Source: Pocillopora verrucosa (taxonomy: Eukaryota; Cnidaria; Anthozoa; Scleractinia; Pocilloporidae). Taken from it: 64,000 bases of DNA. The notes beneath the pieces are model-generated. The model made no database searches, was not told the origin of the DNA, and worked only from the letters and a program-made list of their open reading frames with translations. The stretch is taken from assembly GCF_036669915.1 (NCBI RefSeq), contig NC_089320.1, forward strand, positions 22,303,948-22,367,947, written 5' to 3'. Shown here piece after piece: positions 21,790-34,449 of the stretch. Position 1 is the stretch's first letter. Every line of letters starts with the position of its first letter. Made by a program: the position numbers and the translations under genes.

Positions 21790-24679
21790 TCATAAAGTGC
21801 CTCCAATCCAGAACTGAGTCGTTGCATTTAGGCTTGAAGTACATCGAAATTTGGGATTGACCACTTTATAGAGACCAAAGTTGTCCTCCTCGTGTACGGC
21901 TTGGTTTGAAATGCTTCCACTGAAATCACAGCCATTCTGGTAGGAACTATCGATATGGAGAGGATAAGCTCCTTTTTTATACCAGGTCCTTGTTGTGCAA
22001 TTCACACACTCATTTCCCCGGATGTTCACATATTCGTAAGGTCGACAGTCATAGGTCACTATGGGTACCTGTCTAATGATGTCGAAGTCTTCAAGCGAGG
22101 CTCTCAGGTAATCTGTACGTACGGTGCCATCTGTCTCGTATCGGCAAGTAGCTCTCCAGTGAGTCGAGTGATTTCTGAGCCAAAGGAGGTAGAGTCGTTC
22201 CATGAGGTAGGCCTGCCAATTTGGAGCATCACCGCTGATGGCTCGGTAGTCATCGTAAAATACGATCGGCTGCAGACAGAAAATGTGAACTTCAGTTGGT
22301 AAATATCACTAACATATTCCTGAACTTAAGATTCTTGCAGCTTGAAACAAAAGTTAGGCTGAACTTTTTATAACGTACCCTTCTCAATTTGAAGCATTAT
22401 TGCGAATGGCACTCGAGTCTGGATAGTCATTATGTATAAACAAGATTTCTTTTGTCGACAAAATTATTCGAAGACATTATTAGTGACGAAAGCTTCTAAA
22501 AAGAGAGACGAACTTAACTTACGAAGAAAAAAAATTCAAAATGAAGGCATTTCATTTTTGAGGGAACTTAATTTTCGCATCCTCGTTATTTCTTTATGGC
22601 TTTAAAATCTGAGCAAAATTACCCTAAAAAGGTGGTTGTTGGACAAATTGAATGACTCAATCAGGTTCCATGCGAACCCAGGCTCAGAATCAAAATCACA
22701 GAATACTTGGAAAGTTTGGTTTCGGTCATCAATGACGGTGTACAATCCAGAGGCGGTGAACCTGGCTGCTTTATAATCCTGACAGCTTCTTCTCAGCTGA
22801 ATCTCGCAGTGTTTACCAACAAACGGTACAGGACAGGAACAGTTGTACCGAACATTTGTGGGCTGACAGATCTCAGAGCAGGTTCCTCCATTGAGACACG
22901 GATTGTTCCTGCAGCAGCCATTGCTACACGTGACATCATCAGTACATGGAATAACGTGGTTAGGAGCCTTATGTGCAAAAATTGGTAAAACAATAAAACA
23001 ATTTTTCATCATTATATCATTATTGTGATCCTAATTTGTGTTTGACAGAAAAGTGTTGCATTAACCTAAGCTTTTTCTTTTATCAAGTTTGCAATTTGCA
23101 AGCTTTTACGGTTGCTCCCGAAATCTCTAATGCCTCAATCTGGTAGCCTTTTTTAAATACCGACCATGCCATAATGATCCATTAAAATTACCCCTTTTTC
23201 AATATTTAAACGAGCGAGATCACACAATGCCAAATATTTCCTAAAACGTATCAATGAGTCTTTGATTTTATGTCTCTACTTTCTATAGGTCAATCTCGTT
23301 TATGAAAAAACAATGTTTTACTACGGAATCGGGAAAAAGACGAATTTTTCCATTTCGTAACAAGTTGTTTTTAATATTTTCTCTACGAAATAAATTCGAT
23401 TATATTTTTGAGCTGCGAATGATATTCAAGATATCTTCGCCGGTGGGCAGCTCTTGCACCTACCAGGAACAGTTCCTTATTTGAATGTTTCTCCGTTAGT
23501 TGTCTGATTCCATTTTTGTATTTCGAAAGATTCATCTCTTTTCATGAAAATTTAAGTAACGAGATGTGTTAACTTTCAAGATCCGAATAAAGATGGACCT
23601 TAAAATACAGACTGGGAAAAATAGTTGGTTTTTTTTCGAAGTTTTCAGTTTTGGAAAATAATTTAAATCTCCCATCTTTTTGCAGCTGTTAGCTCGAGCT
23701 CAAAACAGTCGATGTTCTCTGTTTTGAAATACTGGGGAAGACATCAGCATCCACAAGGAGAGGTAGTCATAATTTTAGTTTAGTTTTGCTTCTGATTATT
23801 TGAGAAACTAGAAAAACTCGGAACTCATAATCTTATTGTTAAATAGATTATCAAACAACTTCCATAAACAACTACTGCACTATAATACACCTACGCAATC
23901 ATTTATATCTATTCAACATACTTAACCAATAGACTTAAAGTGCAGCACAGCTGTAAGCATGTATGTACGTTTATACATTTTTTCCATTTTACACTATAGA
24001 CAGTGTGGACCTATTTTTGTAGTTTATCGTCAGCCAGAAGCTTTTTCGGTTTTAACTATAACAAATGAATAGCTAATAGCTCAAGATGAAGACCTGGAAT
24101 CATTCATGGTAAAAATACCTCATGACAGAATAAAGTTTAATATCTTAGTAAATTATTCCCTTTAGCTGTGCTCACTCCCGAGCTATGGAATTAAACACTC
24201 GAAGAGAAATTCCATATTTACGCCCACACATGTATTATTTTCTATTGAACACCTTTTATCTAATGATAAAGAGTACAAAGATGGGTCGTAAAAATACTAT
24301 ATGGCATTGAGAAATGTAGTACCTTAGTGGAGTATTCCCTCCGCAGTACGTAGTAAACGCTTCCGTGGATGTCTTTCAGAGAGTTCTTGTTTGTAAAATG
24401 GCTGCCTTCGTTTAACTCGCAGTATTTGGTGTTGTTCTTGACCTTGTAGTTTATCGACGAACATCGACAGTCGTTGATACACCACAGATAGCACTGCTGT
24501 GGGTTTGAAGTGACAGAGTTGTGGAAGACATGGTCAACAAGCTCTTTATTATGATCGGCGCCTTGTCGCTCATCAAAAGAGATCTTTTCACATTTTAGAG
24601 GGGAGCAGTAGCCCCTAACTTGAAAAGCTGACAAGAGTATACAAAAAAACTTTGCAACCATCATTTTTATCGTTTTCAC
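21790..24679 (-). CDS. Array copy 1: secreted PAN/apple + EGF + fibrinogen-like protein, intact (393 aa)
   Basis: Exons 24679-24323, 22967-22623 and 22269-21790 (357, 345 and 480 nt) are joined by phase-0 introns with AAG|GTACTA and AGG|GTAATT donors and CATAAG and CTGCAG acceptors. Exon 1: signal peptide (MMVAKFFCILLSAFQVRGYC) and a PAN/apple-type domain (CYLWCINDCRCSSINYKV, YCELNEGSH). Exon 2: an EGF-like domain (CCRNNPCLNGGTC, NCSCPVPFVGKHC), then the start of a fibrinogen-like module (SCQDYKAARFTASGLYTV, FQVFCDFDSEPGFAWNLIES). Exon 3: the remaining Cys-rich module (HWRATCRYETDGTV, YVNIRGNECVNCTTRTWY) ending FWIGGTL. It is probably secreted, and several Asn-X-Ser/Thr sites are present. The combination resembles coral proteins annotated as skeletal-organic-matrix-protein-5-like, a resemblance from memory; a lectin or adhesion role is inference. 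Confidence 0.85.
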
Positions 24680-24730
24680 ACCCCAGCCGGGGAAACGATG
24701 TTTCTCAAAATGTCCTTCTTGAGCAGATTA

Positions 24731-24786
24731 CTTATTTAAGATATCGCCCATCCCTATGTGTCAATAAACGTGTAAGAAACCAATCA
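24731..24786 (-). promoter_or_regulatory. Array-copy 1 promoter: TATA-like box and CCAAT box
   Basis: On the minus strand ATTGG (plus CCAAT at 24780-24784) lies about 45 nt upstream of CTTAAATAAG (24731-24740), which is about 50 nt before the ATG. The same pair with the same spacing precedes copy 5 (51388-51441), copy 6 and the relic at 55.6 kb. Copies 2 and 3 have a diverged AATTTAGACAT version. Confidence 0.55.
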
Positions 24787-24799
24787 AACGAGTTCACAG

Positions 24800-26060
24800 A
24801 AAATGACTTCACAATATGAATATTCAAGGCTCAGAAAAGTAATGTACTTGATATTTGCCTGGTGTGGCGCACAAATAACATGATGCAGATGTTCTACTTA
24901 GGACATAACTTCAAATTTCTTCCCTCCAAAACTGCGAATGTGTTGTTTAAAACGCATGTGGGACAACCTAGGCTAGTTTTTCTGAGTTTTTGCGGATAAA
25001 GTTTACTCTTAAATCAAGCCCATTGATGGTGACTATATAAACCTCATGTCAAATTCAGTTGTTTCTGATTTTCATCCAGTTAAACCATACTGACGACACT
25101 TTTATTCGCATCAAATTTTATATATATTTTTTGAAAATAGGAAGAAACGCGAGAGAAATTTGACTCACGAAGGAGGAAGAAACATTCGACTAGCACTCGT
25201 GTTTCTCCCTACACTTCTTTCGTGCTCAAGCCGCTTCCTACGTACTTTTCAACACAACGTGTTGAGCACAGTCAAGGCTTCTTTATTTGTATATAAATAA
25301 CACAGTCTGGTAGAACTGCATGCGTAATGCAAAACAGGGTGAGTACATTGAATGCTTAATACCTTTTATAATTTGGTTTCTCTTCAGTGCTGGCAAAACA
25401 AACAAGACAATATCTACATATGAATTTGAATTATTAATTATTGATATCCTGACGCCAAATAAATGATAGCCTCCACCGTACAAGTTCATCAGATGCAAGC
25501 TCAGTTTAAAGTGTGAGGAGAATTCAGCTGTTTTATTTATGAAGCAAACTTGTTACGCTCACTGTCTACTAGCAAGGACTTGCGAAATAATATCACACTT
25601 TTGAAATCATTGCTTTGTTCATATTAGAGATTAAAATACAGCAAGACATTAAGAATACAAAAGGATAAAATGCGGGGGAACTACTGGCAAGGAACCCCTC
25701 AGGAGAATGCTTTTATCATATCAGAGTAAGACAGTAAGACATTGAGAATACAAAAGGATAAAATGCGGTTGATTTTGATATCAATTAATGTCCAACTATG
25801 CTCCTAAATGAAAACCAGACGATAGAGTTAATTACAAACAGCATTTTGGCGAAATTTTTAGCAACGGAATATCTGTAGCAGACAACCAGTCCAAGATTTC
25901 TCGATTATGTTGTACAGAAAAGAAATATAATATTCAATCGGTTCCTAGAATTGAGATTTTCGCTGAGTGTTTGAAAAAATATAACGATATGGCAAATTAT
26001 CTCCAGTCTATTCAAGGCCAATAACTGAGGCAAAACTGATAATAATTAATGTTAGAATTT
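24800..26060. repeat. Spacer module U (copy 1), upstream of array copy 1
   Basis: The module is repeated at about 51440-52480 and 55740-57920, keeping the order of blocks: GAAACACTCG...CGTGTTTCTCC, CTCAAGCCGCTTCCTACGT, GACGCCAAATAAATGATA, GACATTGAGAATACAAA, TTTAATATTCAATCGGTTC. On the minus strand all three keep a short coding-looking stretch (K.RRKRLEHER). No gene is supported here. Confidence 0.65.
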
Positions 26061-26329
26061 CCTTCGACAATTTCGTGTTACCGTTGCACCCACCACCTTA
26101 AATAGATTTTACAGAAAATAGATATGAAGGGTTAAAAATTAAAAAGAGGAACTTATGGCTCCAGCTGTAATTTTGTGTGTAAAGTTTATGGCCGGCGTCT
26201 TCACATGAGTGGATTTTCAGGGAGAACAGAGGAGGGGTGGGGGGTCAGTCGTCGCCAACAGAGTATTGAGGGAAGACTATAGGAAATTGACTGCCAATTA
26301 AGAGGGATCATTAGAATATTACAGAGACT

Positions 26330-26930
26330 TTAGAAGATCAAGTAAATTTTATTGTGACACAACTAACAAATTGACATTGTCTCAACAGACCCCCTCGCTC
26401 TTATTTAAATTAAAAAAAAGTTGCATATTTACAAGCATAACTAAAAAATCTCGCAAATATGTTTTATACCTGCAAACTGCAGGGAATTTGCAGACAAATT
26501 TGGGGTTTGTATTTAAGTCGGTGAATATTTTTTGATCGTTCTTACAACTGTTGAAAATATCTTGTGCTAATGAGAGTTGAATACAGATCACTCGAGAGAG
26601 CTCTATTGATGTTAAATCTTTTGATATGCAAATTCACATTTCTAATTAATCAGAGTCACTTTTCAGTCATGTTTGGACTGAAAAAGACTAAAGAACGTAA
26701 GAGAAGAGTAAAATAAATTTAAAATTACAGAGATTACCGTAGAACGAAAGTGTCACGCAGAGTTTCACTATCATGTGTTTTGTTAGCTGATATTCTGGAC
26801 AATGATTTTACGACTTTATTATATTTTTATTACATATTAATAATTCAGCACTGGATCCACGAGCCTGTTTCTCGAAGGTTCTGCTAACTAAAAGTAAAGC
26901 TGTTCTGTTTTCCTTCAAGATAGGGGTTCC
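26330..26930. repeat. Spacer module V (copy 1)
   Basis: Matches 42720-43260, for example GTTGAAAATATCTTGTGCTAATGA, GATCACTCGAGAGAGCTCT, TATGTTTGGACTGAAAAAGA and TTCCTTCAAGATAGGGGTTCC. A partial copy lies at 58240-58400. It separates array copies and contains no supported gene. Confidence 0.65.
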
Positions 26931-28227
26931 AAAAGAAAATGAAAATTATGAGCCACGGATTGATACAACCAAAATCCCCAGACCCTCTCCCCCTCTCCCT
27001 TTATACGATAATAATGACCAGTCTTTTCTATTTCTTGAGTGAGTTCTATTCTAAAAATTGGTGCAAAAGGTCTACTGAAATCACAATTTATACGGTCTGC
27101 TTGTTCCACTCCACGATATGCTGCTGAACAAAAAGAGAAAAGCTGTCGGTTCGATCTGCTGTGTTGTTTGGTCAGTGAACTACTTGCCGTCGATCCAGAA
27201 CTGAGTCGTATCACTCAGGTTTGAGGTACAACGGAATTTGGGATTTGTAGAAGCGTACAACCCAAAGTTGTCCTCGTCATTTTTGGCTGGGTCTATCTTA
27301 CTTCCGTCAAATTGGCAAGATCCGCGATAGGAACTGTCCATATGCAAAGGAGTAGGTCGTTTATACCATGTCCGTGCTGTACAATTCACACACTCATTTC
27401 CCCGGATGTTCACATATTCGTAACGACGACAGTCATCGGTCACTATGGGAACGTCTCTGATGATATCAAAGTCTTCAAGCGAGGCTCTCAGGTAATCCGT
27501 ATATACTGTGCCATCTGTGTCGTATCGGCAAGTAGCTCTCCAGTAAGTCGAGTGATCTCTGAGCCAAAGGAGGTAAGGTCGTTTCATGAGGTAGGCCTGC
27601 CAATTTGGAGCATCACCGCTGATGGCTTGGTAGTCATCGTAAAATACGATCAGTTGCAGACAGAAAATGTGAACTTCAGTTGGTAAAGATCACTTTCACA
27701 TCCATGAACTTAAGATCATTGCAGCTCGAAAAAAAAAATTAGGCTGAACTTTTTATAACGTACTCTTGTCAATTTGAAGCATTACTGCTGATGGCACTCG
27801 AGTCTGGATAGTCATTATGTAGAAATCAAAGTGCTCTGTGAGCAAACTCGTGAATTGACACATGATTTTTTAGATTATGTTTAATGTTATCTGGTTTAGG
27901 GAATTTTGTGGTTGATTGTCATATCTAAAGTACGAGCAGTAGTTCAGTGTTCGCTAATGTAGCAAAGAAACAAAGTAACTTCGGGATAAGAAGGCATTAC
28001 AATTGAAATGATCATGCCATTACATTTGACAAGGGTGGATGATGTGATGTGTTTTAACGTCTATCATTTTTGTTTCTGGTTCAAAAGAAAACGTTGGAAG
28101 TAAATGTGGGTGAAAAGTAAAATTTACCGTCTATCATTGTAAATATTAGAAAATCAAGGCAATACTGTCTTAATGAAAACATTAACGATTCCCTCTTTAT
28201 CAAACGGGAACGAGTTTTGAGTGATAT

Positions 28228-28380
28228 AACTGAGCCAAGGACTCAGAATCCTGTGTTCTGATTGGCTACCTGAGCGGGCATGATGGGCCCACTCTCGCCC
28301 GCTCGGGATTCCCCGTATTGATCCCACGCAAGAAAACTTACAAGGTTCGTAACTTTTGGACAATGTTTGCATATACATAG
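28228..28380. repeat. Dispersed GC-rich interspersed repeat (copy B)
   Basis: This is the counterpart of 3770-3930. This copy keeps an internal palindrome, GAGCGGGC...GCCCGCTC (28271-28302), and inserts into intron 1 or the spacer of array copy 3's neighbourhood without disrupting an exon. Confidence 0.5.
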
Positions 28381-29149
28381 AAAAAAATAAACAACCCTCT
28401 TGGGTTTATTGTGCTGCAAACACAGTTGGCTTTCACTATCAGCTCTCGAAATAAACAGGCCTTTCTTGATTCTTATCAAAGCGAAATCTTTTGCTATACA
28501 ATGAATCCTTTAATGATTAAGCCAAGAGAATATAAACTCTATTGACCAAGCTTGTATGGTCAAGATTACTGGATATTAGCCTCGTTCTTTTTCTACTTTT
28601 TAATGGACCGTGACTTCTTCTCAGTCCATAAAAACGCAAAAAAAAAAAGAACTCGGCCAATACAGCCATTTTGACCTCACGCTCGGTCAATAACGCATGT
28701 GAATATATTTTATGCAGACCCGTACAAATCTGGCAAGGGAAGACAGTACAAAAAATGCCCTTCCGAGCCCAGCAGTTTGTCTAACGTATAAGTTGGTGGA
28801 CTTCTTTTTCCTTGTAATTCGGTTCATCAAGTGTTAACTTCAGCACTGATGACAGAAGTATTTCGTCAAAATCTGTTACACTTAAGAGTCTGAGCCAATG
28901 ATATAGAGAGAGCTATTAGTCAACGTTATCGTTGCTTTTGCGTCCGTCAATTTGATGCCAAAAGCACATCAGTATCAGTATAAGATTTTGTAGCCAATGC
29001 TTTTCAACCTACGTCTTTAACAAATAAAAAGACGCTGATTAATACAGTGAGCCCGCAATATTCCATAAATATTGGTCGGGGGATTCTTTGGTGCAACAGC
29101 TGTCACTTTAACATCTCAATGTTAGCGCAGTTAAACGATTGCATAGGAG

Positions 29150-29272
29150 GCTTATTACATTTAAGACCGAACGTTATTACATTTAGGGCTTTATTACATT
29201 TAGGACCAAATATTATTACGTTTAGGACTTTATTACATTTAGGACAGTTATTACATTTAGGACTTCAACATC
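29150..29272. repeat. Degenerate minisatellite (TTATTACATTTAGGAC)n
   Basis: About six to seven units of roughly 16-28 bp built from TTATTACATTTAGGAC. It directly replaces the 3' two thirds of exon 2 of array copy 2. Confidence 0.8.
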
Positions 29273-30769
29273 TCTGAGCAGGTTCCTCCATTAAGACACA
29301 GATTGTTCCTGCAGCAGCCGTTGCTACATGTGACGTCAGTAACACATGGAACGTTAGGAGCCTCATGAACAAAAATTCATTAAAATAAAAATTAATCTTC
29401 TATCACCAGTTTATCTTTATGGTATTATTTTAATTTAACATATTTAAAAAGTGTTGCATTAATCATCAAACGTGCGGTGAAGTGGGTGACGTTCGAATTC
29501 TCACGGAGAGCTTAACGTAATTGTTTTGATTCCTCTTTGATATGTTGTAAACCGAAAAAAATCATTACTTGTTTCAATAGAAAATTTCATCATCCTTAAG
29601 ACAAGAATAAAAGAGGTACGCATCTTGCAAGTAAGGACCAATACCAGGGTTATTCTTCAAATTTTGAGTTTTCTGCAAATTACATTAAAATTTTAACGTA
29701 TTTTTCGGCAGCCATTATTTCGGGTTTAAAATAAACAGTGTACCTAACATATAAATAATTTTGCGGATGGGTTCAGTATCCACGTAGAAGAACAATTTTG
29801 ACAACATCAAGAAGTTTATCATAGTACATTGTTTTTATTGTGGAGATTTTTTGCAATCTATCGTCAATTTCTATTTAAAACAATTTTAATAGAGCCAAGA
29901 CAATTAAAAATATATCAAAAAAAAAAAAGATATGTCTCATATCCCGGCTGGACGAAGACTGGCGATCAGGCTTCGTAAAAACAGCTTTTAAAAATATAAA
30001 ATTTAGTACCTTAGTGAAGGTTTCTCTTCGCAGTATGTAATAAATAGATCCTGGATTGTTTACTAGAGAGTTCTTTCCAGTAAAATGGTTGCCTTCATTC
30101 AACTCGCAATATTTGGTTTCGTTCTTGACTTTGTAGTTTATCGACAAACATCGACAGTTGTTTATACACCACAAGTAGCACTGAGCTGGGTTCGATATAA
30201 CAGAATTGTGGAAACATGGCCAACAAGCTCTTAGTTCTGCTTCGCATGTTGTTGCTCATTAAAAGTGATCTTTTGACATTTTCCTGTGAGGCAGTCTCCC
30301 TTAACTTGCCAAACTGAAATGAATAAAAACACATACTTCTTATCCAACATTTTACCTTTCACACCCCACTCGAGAAATCGATGTTTCTCGTGATGTCTTT
30401 CTTTAGCAGATTACTAATTTAGACATCGCCTTTCCTTTAGAAGTTAATTGAGGTGTGAGGAACCAATCAAATCAGTTTATGGAAAAGACATCACAATAGG
30501 AACAAACAATTTTCAGGAAGTTTGCCAATCATGGCATGCAATTATTTTTCCAATTGTTTTTATTAAGACCACCTCGCTTTACTGTATATATCACCCAAGG
30601 GTAGTTCAAAAGTATTTCTGCAAAATTTTTAGGACGTTAAGTCTTCCAAAGAGAATATCAACACCTGATATTCTCTTGGTTTTGTCTTACAGTAAGAGGC
30701 CCCCAAAAAAGGTTAGAAAACGTATACGCTTTTCATTATAAATGAAGAATTAAATTGGGTTTAAGGTTG

Positions 30770-31930
30770 ATTAAAATTTGATGGGAACTTAATGTATTAA
30801 TGTTGTTGAATATATATGGGTCAGTAAAACAAAAAAAGATAATAGACAAACCAAAAAACAATCGCCAATTTGCCCACAACACGATTTCCTCGGGCGCACT
30901 GATATGCAAAATTCTCTTTACCATCATCTTCTTGTCACAAATTAATTTTTCAAAGAGCTCAGCTCATAATCCGTTGAGAACAGACATGGTTTGGTGCTAC
31001 TCTGGTGATCATGTCTGATTGTCTACCTGGTTGCTATGTGAACTTCAAGTTATCCGTAGAGATATTTTTCGGGGAACACAAACACCTGGAGAAATAAAAA
31101 CATACACGACAGAAATTCATGATCATATACAGCTGCCACTGAGCAGTTTTTCCTCATGTTATAGCAAAAGTTTGCAAAGCTATCCAAAATGTAGAAAATG
31201 GACATATTTGACTACTATAAAAACTGCTGAAAAGTTTCCGCTGATTAGATGTCATAACAGATCGCTAGACGTAATGGTACGTATTCATACGTTAGATCGG
31301 CTGAAGCATATGAAATTTCATTGCAACGAAACTCACCAATCAGTTACGTTTGGACTGAAAAAAACAAAACAACGAAACGAAAAGAGTATAGAAAAAATTC
31401 AAGTCAGAGAAATTACCGCAAAAAATTAAATCACGTTGTCAGGCGGACTTTCGCCATCAAAGTTTTCGTTAGCTGATATTTAAGAAAGTGATTTTACGAC
31501 AGAATCATATTTTTATTTTCTTTTATTAATTTAACGCTGGATGCATGGTAAGTTCTTTGCTCGATCTGCTTCAGGCTTGGAGCTTTTGAGATGAACTGCA
31601 CGAAAGAGGGAAGAATGTTTATATATTCTCCAGGTTATCTGCTTATCAAATTCATTTAGCCACCTTGCTAATAGTATTACTTTTGGGGGCGCCTAGAGAA
31701 ATTCAAAGAATTTTTAACTGTCGTGAAAACTGACTATATCTGTGATGCTACTACCGGCTACTCTAAAGCAATAGATATAAGTTTTATATCTGCTCTGTCA
31801 TTTGTATTAACACAATTTATGTGCATTTGCAGTTGTGGCCCTTAATTGAAATGGGAAAGTATTGATGAGTGTGGTCAACGCTACTTTGTTGTGGCCTGTG
31901 CTTTTTCAAAACCGTTTAAAAGAGTAGTGA
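30770..31930. repeat. Spacer module W (copy 1)
   Basis: Matches 58980-59770 (AAACAAACCAAAAACAACAATCGCC-type block, TTTCCGCTGATTAGA, TATGAAATTT, CCAGGTTATCTGCTTATCAAA) and continues into sequence found at 61300-61560 and 43430-43850 (TAATAGTATTACTTTTGGGG, GTCGTGAAAACTGAC). Short plus-strand ORFs in it are not conserved between copies. No gene is supported. Confidence 0.65.
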
Positions 31931-32514
31931 AACTGCACAACTCCACGTCGTCTAGAAACAAAACAAATTACTTTAACTCCTCAGCGGTGAAATAAAGTTG
32001 GTTGAAACTAAAATAACGAACAATTACAAAAGTTACACAATATATGATATGTAGAGAATAACACATCGGCGCACGTAGATATGGAGTTTCTCTTCTAGTG
32101 TTCGACTAAGTAAATTACGTGCTACACTCTCTCAGCGACGCAGCATTACAGTTTCTTCAGAACCTTACCCCCTTTGTTCATATATTATTTTGTTTATCAT
32201 ACAAGGGTTTGGTTTCAAAATCCTGTCAGTGCATAAGTTTGACTTAAGTCCTTGATTCCATACGGAATGATCTTGTGTGACCGAGTCAGTCCACATTCCT
32301 CCTTAGAGTTGATAGCGAAGGTTTTGATCAAGTAGATCGAAATCACCTCGGCGAAAGGGAAGGAACGATTGCACAACGAAAAAGGGTGTTATTTGCTCAT
32401 GAAGTGAAATTTTTAATTTCTTTCGGGCAATGTGCCCTGAACTTTCAGGGAAATAAGCGTGAATAAGAAAACTTCAACTTACTTCGTCATTTGATAAAAA
32501 ATTAGAGCTCCATT

Positions 32515-32620
32515 GATTACGAAATTTTTAGCCGGCATCCGACGCAGTTTTAGGAGGAAACAGACAAAAACTGCCCATAGAGTTTACACCCAGCGTTTTC
32601 ATTAGAAGGTGAATGAGCAC
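32515..32620. repeat. Dispersed repeat, copy 2 of 3
   Basis: See the first copy at 20785. This one ends with AGCGTTTTCATTAGAAGGTG and is followed by about 200 nt of unassigned sequence. Confidence 0.6.
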
Positions 32621-33179
32621 GGGGGCTTATTTTATTGAACCCCCTTTGTCTCACATATCAAACTTATTTCCCTTAAGCGCGAACATTTGCCCTAATTGGC
32701 GTCCAGACTGGCGCGGACAACGCTTTCCCTACTGCGCTTGCGGATTAGAGTATTCATCGCATTAGTGACAATGCTAGGGAAAGGAGAGTCCCAAAACGAT
32801 ACTCCGACGAGGTCTTTTCAACGCAACTTTCATTCAGAAAGAAGACAAGAAAACCAACGACCTTAAACTTTCATCCTGTCGTTGTGACAGCCGTAGACAA
32901 AGTCGCAAAGCGAGGGAAAATTCACAACGTTGGAATCTTTGGAATCTTTTTTTGTGATACTTGCAGCTTCTCTCTGGGTCGTCGAGCTCTTCCTCAAGTT
33001 TCTGTCGCTTGGTAATTTCATTCTCCAAAGATTCTTCGAGCGCTCGTTTTCAATAAGGTAATTATTAATCTCGTGATAAAATAACTTGACAGAATAAGTT
33101 TGGTCGCGCCATTTGTCAGTGAGCCTCGATCTTGACACCGAAGCCTCCACTTTTCCTCTTTGCTCCCTTTAGCTTTGCA

Positions 33180-34057
33180 CACATGGTTCCAATATTTTCC
33201 AAAAGACATTTTTTATTTGGTTGTCGACGACGATGCCTCTAATACCCGTTTGTTGCATGATTTTCTCCGCAACTGCAGCGAATGTAAATTCGCCACTTCC
33301 CACTGCATTCTCTTCGGCAGTTGTGTAGAGAACGTAGTTGAAAAATTGATAAACACGACCGCTAATAACGGTCTACGCATCAACATAGAAGCTAACAAAC
33401 AAATAATCAACTTCCTAGACGTCACATTTAACCTTAACCAAAGCACTTATCAGCCATTCACAAAGCCGAATACTTCACTGCGATATGTTCACCGCGAGAG
33501 CAACCACCCGCCTATCACCATAAAGAACATTCCCGCCGGCATCAACAAACGACTGTCGTCCCTATCATCTAACAAAGCATCCTTTGACCAAGCCGCCCTT
33601 CCATATCAGAAAGCACTCGACGAAAGTGGATACCACTACACACTACAGTACGAACCAGCCAAAACAAGCAAACGGGAAAACCGAGAACGCCATAACATCC
33701 TCTGGTACAACCCTCCTTTTTAGCAAGAACACCAGCACCGACATCGGACACAAATTCCTCGCCCTAGTAGACAAAGATCACAAGCTCAGAAAAATCTTCA
33801 ACCGAAAAATCATCAAGATCAGTTACAGCTGCCTGAACAACACGAAACAAATAATTGACGACCATAACAAACGCATCCTAACCGTATCTATACAGACTGA
33901 TGATACTGCCGCCGCCGCTACCATTAATAACAAAACATGCAACTGCCGACAAAACAATTCAACACATAGTTGCAGCTTTCAGACGGAGAATCCAACAATT
34001 AACTTATTAAAAGTTGCACTGCTTTTCAATAAAGCTAACTCACAAATTCAACAGTAA
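33180..34057 (+). mobile_element. Penelope-like element RT fragment, frameshifted
   Basis: The first frame (to 33723) reads LINTTANNGLRINIEANKQ, INFLDVTFNLNQSTYQPFTK, SNHPPITIKNIPAGINKRLS and ILWYNPPF, the C-terminal RT/thumb region of PLEs. One extra T in the run at 33717-33721 creates TAG. The next frame resumes with SKNTSTDIGHKFLALVDKDH and IKISYSCLNNTKQIIDDHNK, then CNCRQN. The GIY-YIG domain expected after the Cys-rich linker is absent, replaced by the tail repeat shared with 21555-21650. Upstream of about 33320 similarity fades. The copy is dead. Confidence 0.75.
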
Positions 34058-34449
34058 CTACTAAAATTGCTTTAAATCATGAACTAACTTCCGACTGTAA
34101 TTGATGGTGCGAATTCTAATTTCGGTGACTGAACCATTGTTGTTCCCTTCTTTCATTTTAATTATAAGTTTAAATTCTTTGAAGTCTTCTCTAGCCTGAG
34201 GCATCAATAAAATCAGTCACACAGTATTTATATGATTTACCTTGCATTTATGTAACGTAACTGAAATCATTATCACCATGAAGAAACACGTGGCTTTGAT
34301 GGACACCATTTTGTTGGAGGAGCTTGTGAACTGAACGGATTCTCTTTGAAGGAAGCTGTTCTCCCAGAATGTGAAATACAATTTAATGGAGAGAAAAATT
34401 AAGAACAGCTCTTTGCAACCTACTTGATAGCTCTACTTGTCTCAATGAG

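Larger units (their letters stand above)
27180..30350 (-). pseudogene. Array copy 2: PAN-EGF-fibrinogen-like pseudogene
   Basis: Exon 1 (30350-30010) keeps the signal peptide and PAN cysteines but has a TAA (30231-30233) where relatives have a Gln codon. A one-base deletion follows a few codons later, in the segment after GHV. Exon 2 is cut short: from the acceptor near 29370 it reads APNVPC...CCRNNLCLNGGTC and then runs into a minisatellite at about 29275. Exon 3 (27653-27180) has an open frame ending FWIDGK, but its acceptor reads CTGCAA instead of CTGCAG. At least four independent lesions make this a pseudogene. Confidence 0.88.

Noticed and set aside
21955-22302. Plus-strand ORFs antisense to array exon 3 (also 27312-27686 and 39574-39987)
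   Set aside because: They repeat in every copy only because exon 3 itself is conserved; no splice sites, start context or independent composition.
22707-22988. Plus-strand ORFs antisense to the EGF exon (also 49705-49911 and 53090-53425)
   Set aside because: Mirror frames of the Cys-rich EGF exon.
29152-29268. CRISPR-like direct repeats
   Set aside because: Units are contiguous with no unique spacers; a degenerate minisatellite in a eukaryotic genome.
32834-33209. Overlapping minus-strand ORFs containing KRQKLEEELDD and Lys/Arg-rich segments
   Set aside because: Frames alternate, no consistent splice sites, and it sits against a dead PLE; probably a repeat fragment.
34270-34330. Plus-strand MKKHVALMDTILLEELVN as a signal-peptide exon, with a relative at 36130
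   Set aside because: Not hydrophobic enough for a signal peptide, ends in a stop, and the two copies diverge out of frame.
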